Assembly (NCBI GenBank): GCA_030248295.1
Contig: JASANH010000448.1
Location: forward strand, 124,001-188,000
Source of the DNA: Mesodorylaimus sp. YZB2_4
Taxonomy: Eukaryota; Nematoda; Enoplea; Dorylaimida; Dorylaimidae
Reading direction: 5' to 3'
DNA length: 64,000 nt
Shown: piece after piece, positions 32,903-44,000 of the stretch
How positions within the stretch are numbered: position 1 is the stretch's first letter
How the letters are laid out: each line of letters opens with the position of its first letter
Made by a program: the position numbers and the translations under genes
Notes under the pieces: model-generated
Told to the model about the DNA's origin: nothing
What the model saw: only the letters and a program-made list of their open reading frames with translations
Database searches by the model: none

Positions 32903-33755
32903 GCCTCCTGTCGTTCCTGCCTACCACAGCACCAAAGGGCGATGATTTGGCGACTAAGTTGGTCCCTGTAACTCGTTGTTGAAGAAAGGCACCAATCAGA
33001 CCAATGCTGTCAACACTGAATCAAGAACCAGTTGTGAGGACCACGCAAAGTGGCTCCTATATTTGACCTCTTAGGGGGTGTATTGTAGAAACTATTCTGC
33101 ATGAATGGCACTGATGGTCAGCCGCTTCTGTCCATGCCCGCTAGGCGTAGGAAGGGGTGGCCTACAGGACAAAAACTGACTGGAGCAGGCGAGTCACTAC
33201 TGTATTTGCGGCTGGGACATCAACAGTCTTACGACTTTTGGATCGGCTCATCCGATGGGAAATTCCAAGCCATTGGTGTTTCCAATAACTGCTGGAAAAC
33301 GTTGATGTTTCAGCGGACATTACTCAGATGTGGACCCTCACGCAGAAATTACTCAGAAAATTAAGTCATACTCACATCTTACCTGCCTAAGTTACATAGA
33401 ATGCGAGACCAGGAGTGCAAGGCCTTATGAACATAATAAAGCCTCGCACTTGCACATTTTTTATTCTCGCAGAATATGCTTTCTGCATGGGTAAAGCAAA
33501 TTCTGCAAATCCTGGAGTTGAAAAGATGTGAAAAGGTTTCTCTGGCTTCGAATAGTAGAAACTTGCAAAATTACAGTATTGTTGACTTGATTGACCCAGT
33601 CTTCTAAAAAAGTTGACCCAACCCGATCCACTCCAGGGTCTACTGTAGTTTTGACAGCGCCTGGTAGGTGCCTTTCTTCAACAACGGGTGACAGGGACCA
33701 AGTCAGTCACCTAATCATCGTCCTTTGGTGATGTGGTAGGCAGGAAGGTGGCCTT
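32903..33755. repeat. Foldback element with ~105-bp inverted arms
   Basis: The left arm (about 32905-33013) contains TTCCTGCCTACCACAGCACC and CGTTGTTGAAGAAAGGCACC. The right arm (about 33649-33752) is its reverse complement with scattered differences. The spacer of about 630 bp contains a dispersed-repeat copy and no coding sequence. It looks like a non-autonomous terminal-inverted-repeat element that has been invaded. Confidence 0.7.
33140..33240 (-). repeat. Dispersed repeat family copy
   Basis: The plus strand reads GGACAAAAACTGACTGGAGC and AGGCGAGTC, then GCGGCTGGGACATCAAC, which is the reverse complement of the family order. It lies inside the spacer of the foldback element. Confidence 0.5.
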
Positions 33756-34544
33756 ACATGATCGACCCCAGCCAGTAGACAAGGCACGACTTGCAATGGG
33801 CGTGTCTTGTTTGGACGATACTCATAGTGTCCCCCACTCGCCATGGCCCACCAGGCACGTGGGTCACACCTGGATTCTCTCAGCATTGAAGGAGTGAGCG
33901 CAAACGGACTGCTTCAACTTGCATCGAGACAAGCTTGACTTTCGTTTTCCGTCAGCTGTGCCCGCATGAATTCTTTGCATCAAGGTGCCCAAAGGCTGTC
34001 AAAACCAGGCAGCTGGTGCAGCTTCTATCCCTGCTGGTGGTTACCATTTTACTCCCCCATGCTGAGGGGGGCAGTCAGACAGGTTCCCTAGTGAGACTGT
34101 TTTTGGAGGTTTTTCGCGTTTTCATTCTGACATTTCTGCAGTGCGCTTTATCTTTTTATGCTTATTCTGTGTCACTCGCTCCTTGAGTGCATGTATTTGC
34201 TTGGGCGATGAGTAAAACATAAGTGAGAGTTCGCAGTGTGTGAATTGTGACCCGACCTGGGTTATCCAGTTATTGTGAGAATCAATTGTTTCAACCCCCC
34301 TTTTGTGGACATGCCTTGAAACCATTGACATGTTCGGTTTATTTGAGACAATACTTTAGCTGACTGTGCATTGAGTAGGCTATGATCAGCACGCATGGAC
34401 TTCGAGTACGAACAAGCGAGGCGTCCCAGTCCACTTATCAAAATTAGGCGTGTCTCACATTTCAAATTTCCCGCCATAAAATAGCATCCGAAATTGATGC
34501 TCAGGTACTCAACGTGTTCGCACTGCATAACGAGGCCGCTTTCG

Positions 34545-35856
34545 CTTCTCTGTGCGACAGAGTATCCACGCGGGCTGATGTGCGTAGGATACTCTGTCAA
34601 CTTTCGCCACCCTCGTTGGACAGGATCCTGTCCTGTGTGCTGTAGGATAGGCCGAGGGTGTGCTCCAGGGTGCTCTCCGAGGGTTATGCTCTCCACGGCG
34701 GAGCAAACCCTGGCGAGGGTTATGCTCTGCATGGAAAGAGCAGACCCTGGAGCGAACCTTGGCGAGAAACTTTGTTTTATTGGAATTTTTTGCGTGAAAT
34801 GTAGCTAGAAGTACCTGAAATGAATTATTGCTATTGTGAATTCGAATTTTACTTCATTTTTTGTTTTTATTTTTAGGGGAAGGTTCCGTTTGGGGGAACA
34901 AATCATGAAAAATTTCGCCTGTATGTAATCGCATCAAACTTCGGAACATTTTTTATTCTCGAAGCGAAGAAAGACAGGTGAGATAGTTTATGAATTCACA
35001 AAAGCGTGGTTTTTTTCGTCATTCTGAGAACTGTTTGCATCCTTTAAGGATTTAGGGGAATTTTTCAGTAGGCCTATCGGAGAAAAGAAAATAATGTAGG
35101 AAGGAAGTGATAATCAGTGAAGATTAACCGCCCGTTTACGTAAAATTCGAGGACTCACGTAGTCACTTTCTTGCTCTGGGGAAAACAATGATGTGCATTA
35201 GTAGTTTCAATTTTACTGATACAGTCGCTAACTTTTCTAGGTTGTTTATTCATTATGCTCTTTTATAGATCGGTGCTTTACAATACGACGAATTACGGAA
35301 AGGCGGAATTAGGTCTGCAGTACTGTAAGCTTGTCGATTTGTATTGTCGATTGTCGATACGATACGATATGTCGATTGATATTGCAAGACAAAGGTGAGT
35401 GTTTTTTATATTAAAAAATGTTCTCGAGATTAAGAGATGACAATTTTTGTTTTAGAACCCGCTTCTGTTGATCACATTGATGAATTGAACTAGTGTTTCT
35501 TTGTTTTATCTGTGTTCGCATTTTGTATTTTTGTCTCCATGATGAAAATAACGAAAACGATGTGCCTGTTGGTCTGAATTTGAATTTGCGCATTTTTCGT
35601 TTTGTGATTTTTGCTTGCTTGAGTCTCACGAATGGCAAAAGAAGGCAAGAAATGGTAAAACACGAGCGAAAATCTGAAACTACAGCGGTTACAGTAGCCA
35701 CTCAGCCGCGCACAGTTCGCGCATTCATATACATGTCTGCTAGGACGCGCGAGAGCGACCCTGGAGCAGACCCTCAAGGCCGCTCTCAGGGTGGCGAAAG
35801 TTGACAGAGTATCCTACGCACATCAGCCCGCGTGGATACTCTGTCGCACAGAGAAG
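34545..35856. repeat. 1.3-kb element with perfect 69-bp inverted ends, each a hairpin
   Basis: Bases 34545-34613 and 35788-35856 are exact reverse complements over 69 bp. Each arm also folds on itself: ACAGAGTATCC and GGATACTCTGT form an 11-bp stem around a 19-base loop. Just inside the left arm lie two similar blocks of about 40 bp starting GAGGGTTATGCTCT. The 1.17-kb interior is AT-rich with no credible open frame. The right arm ends 142 bp before the ATG of the SR-protein gene. Perfect identity of the arms suggests recent movement or gene conversion. It may be a non-autonomous DNA transposon. Confidence 0.85.
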
Positions 35857-35998
35857 CTTTCGCTTCGTCTTTCCTCGCTTCTGTCCACGCCGGGAAAAGA
35901 AAAGAAGCAGTCGAAATCAATCTTTGATTCTGTTAGTACAATTCGGCTACCGGCACCTTATCTGACTAAACCTTTTCGTTTCTTGAGCAATCGGAGAA

Positions 35999-37794
35999 AT
36001 GTCCCGACGCGAAACGGGCCCCATAGAATGTAAAATTTACGTCGGCGGGCTGCCAGAAACGGCGAGCAGAAGCGAGGTAAGGCCGCGAAAACTTCTTTGT
36101 TTCTTTGCCATATAAAGTGCCAGGCCGAGTCATTTGCAGTCCTAATCAGAGATAATTTGAGTCCTAATCATTTGCATGCAATTAGAGTTTAAATCTGAAT
36201 CAACATAATTTTTACATTTTTGGTTTGTGATAATGACCAAAAAAGGGAATAGAGTGCCAGAAAGTGCCAACTATGCTTAGTCCCCTACATAAATGTTGTT
36301 TCGCTACAGCTGGAAGCCATTTTCGGTCGTTACGGTCGATTGAGGAACGTTTGGGTGGCGCGTCGCCCGCCGGGATTCGCTTTCATCGAATTCGAGGACC
36401 CGCGCGACGCCGAAGACGCCTCTCGAGCTCTGGATGGAACGTAAGTCTGCGTTTTTTGTTACATTTGTGGCCAAAACGAGGCTTGTTTGCAGTCGGATGT
36501 GCGGGAATCGTGTTCGTGTGGAAATGTCTCACGGACGTCCCCGAGGTCGCGGGCCCCCGATGGGCAGTCGGTACAGCACGACCTGGGACGAACGGCACGG
36601 CTCCAAGGACGGCTACTACGACAGGTAAGGCCACCAGATTGGGTGTCACTCCATTCCTTTTCAGTTGAAACTTGAAGTTTATTGGGTTTTGCGTGAGTTT
36701 ATCGGAAAAATAAGTTTTAATGGCCAAAAATATGCAATCGAAAGACAGCTAATTAATTTGTAATTTATATTTGTTAGCTGGCAACTACTACCTCCTGCGC
36801 GACTCATCTAAATCTTCCTGGTGATTATCATCTCCGCAACCGAGTCGTCTTAAAATGTCCACAAAACATCTGTGAGGTCATCCGCCCGCCACGGCACGGC
36901 ACGGCTGATCTACGATAAATTACTGGCTACCACGCCGCTTGTTAAAAATAATTTAAACATCTTTCAATCAAGAAAATGGAAATAAACAAATTTATGCAAA
37001 ATGTCTTCTAAAATGTTCTTCATAAGTGTTGATCCAAACTTTCTTCACCTGACTCCGTCTGCATGGCTGGGTAAGGATCGAGTACGGTGCATGGGTTGCC
37101 ATTTCGACCAGTTTACTCGACTCTGCTCTCATCTCCGCATTGCCACTCTTTCTATTTCAGATCGCCCAGGGGCGGTGGTGGACGCGGACGATCTCGATCG
37201 AGGACTCCTCAAAAACGTTATCGTTCGCGTAGCAACTCGCCGTAAGTCGTGCGTTTTTGTATTTCTGCCTCTTTTGTTCTGAAATATGGGATTAGGCTCG
37301 GCAGGGTGAATACAATCAAGGAAAATGGATCTAAAAACTTTTGGATCTAAAAACTTTTGGATTTAAAAACAGGGAAAACTGAGCGTTTAGGCACCCCTCC
37401 CAGTGAAAATACACATAAAACTGAGTTATCTGGGCGATATCGGTCGTATCTTCCCAACCTTTGGTCCTGGAATGATCTAGAATATATCAAAATGACCATA
37501 AGATAATAAGCTATCGAATGGTTTTTTTAAATTTCACGTAAGTCTTAATATTCCAAAGATATTCCCGCCAAAAGTCAAAATTCGAATTTTATCCCGCGGA
37601 TATGCGCCTTATGCTCGAAATGGGTGGGAAAGTGTGAGAATAATCAGGGAAACCTGGAAAAATCAGTTTTCGCTCCTTGTATGAATCTTGTGAATTTTTC
37701 GAGCCCGTTCGCTTCTAATTATTAAATCTTTCTGAATATTTTCAGGAATAATCGTGGTGGTCGCTACGCATCGCGCAGTCGTTCTCGCGATTGA
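35999..37794 (+). CDS. rsp-6: SR splicing factor, SRSF3/SRSF7-like (RSP-6-like)
   Basis: Five exons (35999-36076, 36310-36440, 36493-36624, 37161-37241, 37746-37794) encode 156 residues. One RNA-recognition motif covers about residues 10-82, with RNP2 KIYVGGL and RNP1 [10 protein letters not shown]. The string [15 protein letters not shown] and [14 protein letters not shown] match the SRSF3/SRSF7 group and C. elegans RSP-6. No zinc knuckle is present, which favours the SRSF3 side. The C-terminus is a short RS domain ([22 protein letters not shown]). Such proteins bind exonic enhancers in the nucleus and guide splice-site choice. An AATAAA follows at 37985 and a probable trans-splice acceptor at about 38087, then the Drosha start, so this could be the first gene of an operon. 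The 536-bp and 504-bp introns 3 and 4 could hold regulated exons, but none is evident. Confidence 0.92.
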
Positions 37795-37984
37795 ATGGAA
37801 TTTGAAAAGTGGAGAAAACATCGAGAAATATTTGACAAAAAAGTTGATTCGTGGTTTTTCATTTTATTGGGTTTATGCACTGCGTTTTTGCATTTCGTGA
37901 ATTCGTGCACGTTGCTGATGAAGGGCACTGATTTTATTGACTTATGTAATCGGCTGGCACAATATTCGAATTGCGCGCATTTGT

Positions 37985-37990
37985 AATAAA
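37985..37990 (+). terminator. Polyadenylation signal of the SR-protein gene
   Basis: Canonical AATAAA 191 bases after the stop codon and about 100 bases before the next gene's acceptor site. The short gap between signal and acceptor is typical of nematode operons. Confidence 0.65.
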
Positions 37991-38080
37991 TGGAAGACAA
38001 GATTTGTGGGAATTGGATATTTGGTGTAGCCATGGAATTTTATGATTTTAGTATGGACTCGATTTTGGTTGAATTTGGTG

Positions 38081-38092
38081 ATTTCAGGCGGA
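38081..38092 (+). promoter_or_regulatory. Probable trans-splice acceptor before Drosha
   Basis: GATTTCAG followed by GCGGA and the ATG at 38093. No upstream exon in frame is needed, so the AG at 38086-38087 is best read as a spliced-leader acceptor. The spliced leader itself is not in this window. Confidence 0.5.
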
Positions 38093-41000
38093 ATGTCGGG
38101 ATCAGAGGATGGAAGACGATGGAGGATGGCGGTGGCCCCGTTCGACCCCAGCCGACCCCCGCCCCCTCTGGCCGCCCACTTCATGGCCAGCCTGGCGTCG
38201 GGGGCCTTCGTGTACCCGCAGCCAGCAGTCATTCGAATCGGGGTGCCACCCCTGGCCGCCGGGTAAGTCGAGGGCCCCACTGGGCAGGGTTCGACTATGG
38301 ATTCAGGCGTTTCAGGCCGCCACCCAGTCACTTCCGACAGTCCTATTCGTCGCAACCGTCTCGACGCGACCATTCGTCCTCTCGAGTTGGCCAACAGCAG
38401 CGAGACCAGTCGCCGTCGACCAGTTACCACGATCGGGGACGTCGTGGCCACGATCGCTATCGATCCGATTCCAGATCATCATCGATCGATCGGCGACGAA
38501 TCGATGGCAAACGAGAATATGGCGGGCGAGTGAAATCGATGGATCGATGGCGTCGTGACGAGGAAAAATCGGAGGAGAGTCGGCTGCCCGCCTCGTATCG
38601 GCCGAAAGACGAGTCGTCGAGCGAGGCCAAACGCGAAACGGAGGAGGAGAGCGGGAGCGACACGTCGGTGGTGGACAGTGCCGAGCACAGGTAGGAGGGG
38701 CCGGGGTGGGGACCCAGGCTGAGGGACCACTGTTGCAGGACGACCGAGCGGGTGACCATGTCGAATCTGGACTTCGAGGGTGTCGGCTCGGACGTGAGCG
38801 AGACCGAGGAGGAGGACAACCCGTTGGGCGCCACCGAGGCCGACTCGGCCCACTGGCTCCAATGCGCCGCCGCCAAATTGTACTTCCAACGCGACACGCA
38901 GGTAGGAGTGGGCTGCCGGGGGGGGGGGGGGGCGGTCTGTCAGTGCTTTGCTGTTGCAGAACCCGGCCCACGTTCGAGTCACGGAGAAAATGCGGGCGGT
39001 GGAGGACGAGTTCGAGAAGAGTGTGCTGGGGGCCAGCAGGAGGGGACGCTCGGGCCAGCCGCAGTTGCAACCCCCGCCCGCCAAACCGCTCGTGCATCAC
39101 TGCTGTCGACACGGCCATGGTGAGGCTAGTCCAGTTGTCCATCGATTATGAACGCTAAACTGCAACAATTTTCAGATTCGAGCGATTCAAGCGATAGCAA
39201 CAGCGAAGAAGGCCAAATTGGCAGCGATTCGAGCGAATCGTCGGGCAGCGATCGCAAACGAAAGAAATCGATTAAAAAGAAATTGAAGAATACGAGAATG
39301 AATCGACGAGAAGAGAAACAGAAATGGTGCAAGCACAAACAAGGCGATGGCGGCCAGTCGTCGTCGAGCGAGAACGAGAGTCAGTGCTCGTCCGATTCGG
39401 ACATCGAACACGAACGATTCAAACTGGCTGTCGAGGAGATGAGCAGGAAGCAGGACCATCCGGCCCGACTGCACCCCGAACTATGGTTCAACGAGCCTGG
39501 CCAGGTACGTGCGGCGCGTGTAGGAGGCGAGAGTATGGACTGCGGGACGAGCTCATCGCGGACTGGATTTTAGATGAACGATGGTCCGTTGTGTCGATGC
39601 AGTTGGAAGGCCCGGCAGACCGGCATCGCGCACGCCATATATCCCGGGGAGAAGGTAGACTGCGGGGAGGTGTGGCCCGGACCAGCCTCGATGGGGTGTG
39701 TTGCAGGTGATGGAAGAGTGCGACGCCAGCAGCAATAACCTGACGCGACTTCACCACTATCGCGTAGTCATCGCACCATTGGAGAATATCAAGGTGAGCC
39801 GGGGACCCGACCCCTCCATCGAGTCTATGACCATCGTCTTCCAGGCCAAGATGACGACCACCATCAACCACGATGGCCACGATTACCAGTTCCAAGGATT
39901 CTCGATTTTGTCGCACGATCCACTGCCGCCGAACGTAAGCACCTTTTCACATTTGCACGGGGCAGGAAGCCGAGCAGCAGCTGTTGTTTGCGGGCTGCTG
40001 GTCTGACGCGGGGCCTGCTGTGGTCGTTGCATCTCATGGACCAGCTGCCACTGCAGTTTTGTCGATATTTCCAAGGGGCGGGGGTTGTCAGCAGCAAAGT
40101 GGGGGCGGAAAATGCCATCAGCAAGTGTCCATTTTGTGGTTTTCCTTCTCCACAAAGATTCTAATGAATTTCGACTGTCCGACATTAAAGTGTTCAGTTC
40201 AAGCATAGATCGGATCCCGAGCTATGGTTTGCCCAGTCGGTGCTGGAGACGAGCCCGCGCTGTGACTGGTGTCGACTTGTTTCAGTTGCCCATTTGTCGA
40301 GTGATTCGATGGAATATCGAGTACACCATCACGTTTTGCAGGGAGGAGGCGCCCGAGGTGAGCCTTGTTGACTCGGTTGCCAGTGCCAATCGTGTCGTTT
40401 TCAGTTGTTCTCTGTGCGTGACCTGGACCTGATGTGGGATTATATATTCGTGGAATTACTCGAATTGTACGACGTGCAATTGCGCCCGGTCGGATCGTGC
40501 CAGACGTGCCCCATGTTCCACGTGCTTCCCAGATTCGTGCGCGCATTGGACGGTGAGTCGACCCTGAGGTCACGGGTTCAGTGCGATGGCCATCATCACA
40601 TGTCCTTTCAATAATCGATATGATCATGATTATCGATCGATCGATGTTTCAGAAGGCGGTGTTGAGATATTGCCGACGTGCTACATTCTCAAGTATTTAT
40701 TGGACAGCTATCGACCCCTGATCAATGACGAGGCCGTGCGCGACGTGCCCAATTGGCCGCAGGATAGATGGGACAAGTTGGTCGAGGAGACCAAGGATCA
40801 GATTATCACCAATCCCGCCAAGGTAAGCGGATGCCACGTCCAGATATCGATTTCGATCCGATCGATAATCTGATTAAGGAATCGATTAGATGTAATCAGA
40901 CGATAGGGATGGTATCGACTTTGATCCTATCGATAACTACATCCAATCGATTCTTTAATCGATCACCATCTGCATTAATCGGTATGATCAACGGGCGCGG

Positions 41001-44000
41001 ATGACGGCAATCAAAATATCGTCTGATTGAAGGATCGATTAGATGTAATCAGACGATAGTGATGGTAGACGATACTGGTGGGGTCTGGTCCCATCGATAA
41101 TCGCCAAGTACATCTAATCGACTCCTCAATCAGAGTATCGGACTATGGCTTAATTGCCATCATCATTGTCCATTGATTCATCGATTGATGGAGATGGTGA
41201 TCGATTCAGTTGATTAGAAACTGATCAGTGGGCAATAAATTCTTGTCTTTGCAGCGTCCGAGCGCCCTGCGAGTGGACTCGTTGGATCGTGTGGGCGAGC
41301 CGTACCCGATCGTGGTGCACTTCGGCGTGCGTCCGGCCGTGCTGACCTACACGGGCAACCCGGACTATCAGAAGGCCTGGAAGCAGTACGTCAAGTTCAG
41401 GCATTTGCTCATGATGAAGGCCAAATTGACGTCCGAGGATCGAGCCAAGCTGGCCCAGAAGGAATCCCATTTGCAGCAACTCAAGGCCAAGGCGTGAGTG
41501 CATTGGGGGGGGGGGGGAGTGCCGATGTACACGGGACTGGTTGTAGGAGCCTGAAACGGGACGTGACCGTGGAAGTGTCCAGCCAGGGCTTCTACACGAC
41601 TGGTGTCTACACGGATGTGGTGCAGGTACGTCTGCCGGGGCTCACCTGGGGGTCCCTGTACGCCCTGATACGGTACTTGATTTTAAGAGACGAGGGGATG
41701 GTCACTAGCTAGCAGGCATAGTATGTTCATGAGAAGAGAAAGAGAAATAAAATCAAATTTAAAAAAGGCGGGAACTTTGCAAGCTAGCATGAAAAGAGTG
41801 CCCTGTCCCTGATTATCGATTTTTCCATTTCAGCACGCTCTGATGCTGTTGGTGGCATTTTGCCACGTCAGATTCCACTGGTCGCTGCAGTGTTTCGAGG
41901 ATGAGCGCATCAAGTACAAATTCAGGAATCGTGCCCTTTTGGAGGTGAGTGTGCTCGATTAGATGCCTGGCTGGGCGCAAAGTTCGATTACTTACAGCTG
42001 GCATTCACGCACCCTTCGTATCGCCAAAATTACGGCACCAATCCCGATCACGCCAGGAACACGCTGAGCAATTGTGGAATTCGACAACCAGAGTATGGCA
42101 ACAAGAGGATGCAACACATACTCAGCAGGAAACGAGGTGAGCACATTTCAGTCATTGATCGATGAAATCGATAGGTGATCGATAATCGCTTAAATTGATC
42201 ATGAGCGATGGTCGATATAATCGATAAGAAATCGATGATCGATTCGCTCAATAATAAGCGATAATCGATTAATTTGAGAAATAAGCGATGGTCGATCAAA
42301 TCGGTATGTGATCATTGATCGATTGCATCGATAAGTGAGTGATGATAGATTACGTCGCTAGGTGATCGATTAAATCGATAGTAGTCTAACATTGGATGAG
42401 CAGTGATCTTAAAGCGATCGATTTACCCAAATTGACCGACCTCAACACTTCAGGAATCAACACTTTGATCGATATCATGTCGCGCATGGGATCGAAAAAG
42501 GTCAAGCAAAGTCAAGTGACCAATAACGAACGACTGGAATATTTGGGCGATGCTGTCATTGAATTTTTGTCAACGTGAGTCAAAATTACACCTAAAAATT
42601 TTTAGGTTTTTCTTGAAATTTCTGTAAAATTTGAATTTGTTTTTTCAGGATTCACTTGTTTTTTATGTTCCCGCAATTGCAAGAGGGTGGTTTGGCCACT
42701 TATCGCGCTTCGTTGGTGCAAAACAAACATTTGGCCGTTTTGGCAAAAGTAAGTCCAGCAAATTGATATTTGGTCATTTTTGTGAGGAAAATCAGGAAAA
42801 GTTTTTCGTTGAATGGTATGAAAATCGATTTTTAGCTGAGTTGATCGATGAAAGCTGATCGATAATTGACGATTTTAGGTGGGCCATTAGTTTGAGTATG
42901 TGGTAGGTGGTGGGCCAGTGTGATGGTGATAGTGATTTATCGATTGGCTAATTAATGAACTTGAGGTGGTTTTCCTTACTGAGGAGTAATTGAGATTAAA
43001 CGAATTTTGTAAGATCAGCCAAATCGAATTTCAAGTTTTTAATTGACTTATCGGCCAGATCGATTTTGTGTGATTATTTGATGACTGATCGATTGTGTCA
43101 TGTGAGATTAATCGGTTATCGATCGATGCTGTTTGGTCAGTCGATATTCGATCGGTGTTGTATAATACATCGATAATCGATCAATGTTGTATGATGAATC
43201 GATAATCGATCGACGTTGTGTGATCAGTCGATAATCGATTGATATCATTCTGATTAGTACATATAATTTATTCACAGTGGTTGAAAAATTTGTGAGTATT
43301 TTTAATGAGTGATTGGTTGGCAACTGATATCGAATGCAAAATCCGTTTTAGGCTGCCTACAATTTTTAGTCTCATTTTGGAACCGTGTGTTTTTAGAAAT
43401 TGGGCATGGACGATTTTATGTTGTACGCGCACGGGCCCGATTTGTGCCACGAAGCCGATCTGAAACACGCCATGGCCAACGCGTTCGAGGCAGTGATGGG
43501 GGCCTTGTTCTTGGACGGCGGGGTGGACGTGGCCGATCGAGTGTTCGGCGAGGCCTTGTTCAGAAAAGAGGACGACGAGAAGCTGCATCACGTCTGGTTC
43601 AATTTGAGGAAGCATCCGTTGCAGGTCAGTGGCGATGCTGGTCAAGCGGGCTCGTGTCGGCAACGTGTGGTGTTTGCATTTTGTAGGAGGAGGAACCCGA
43701 CGGGGACAGGCATTGGATCGAGCGAGTGGAAGCCTTGCAGAAATTGACCAACTTCGAAAACCAAACCGGCATTCATTTCAAACATATTCGACTGCTGGCC
43801 AGAGCGTTCACACGCAAAAATATGGGATTCACTTATTTGACACTGTAAGTGAAATGTGCGCAATTATGAATTTGTGATGGGGAATAAGGAATAGGGTTTA
43901 TGCTGTGCAATAACATTTTCATTCGCGAAATTGCTTCAAAATAATTACACCAAGAAAAATGCTTGAAAAGGCAGCCTGAGGAGCAAGTTTAATCATTTAC

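Larger units (their letters stand above)
32281..35998. other. Long intergenic stretch at the compartment boundary, made of foldback repeats
   Basis: No gene is supported over 3.7 kb. It contains two inverted-repeat elements (32903-33755 and 34545-35856) and one dispersed-repeat copy (33140-33240). The last 140 bp before 35999 must hold the promoter of the SR-protein gene. Open frames here have no recognisable domain, and no transposase-like protein was found within either element. Confidence 0.55.

Noticed and set aside
35290..35400. Telomere-like or centromeric repeat from CGATAC words
   Set aside because: Only a few short words occur, with no sustained tandem order.
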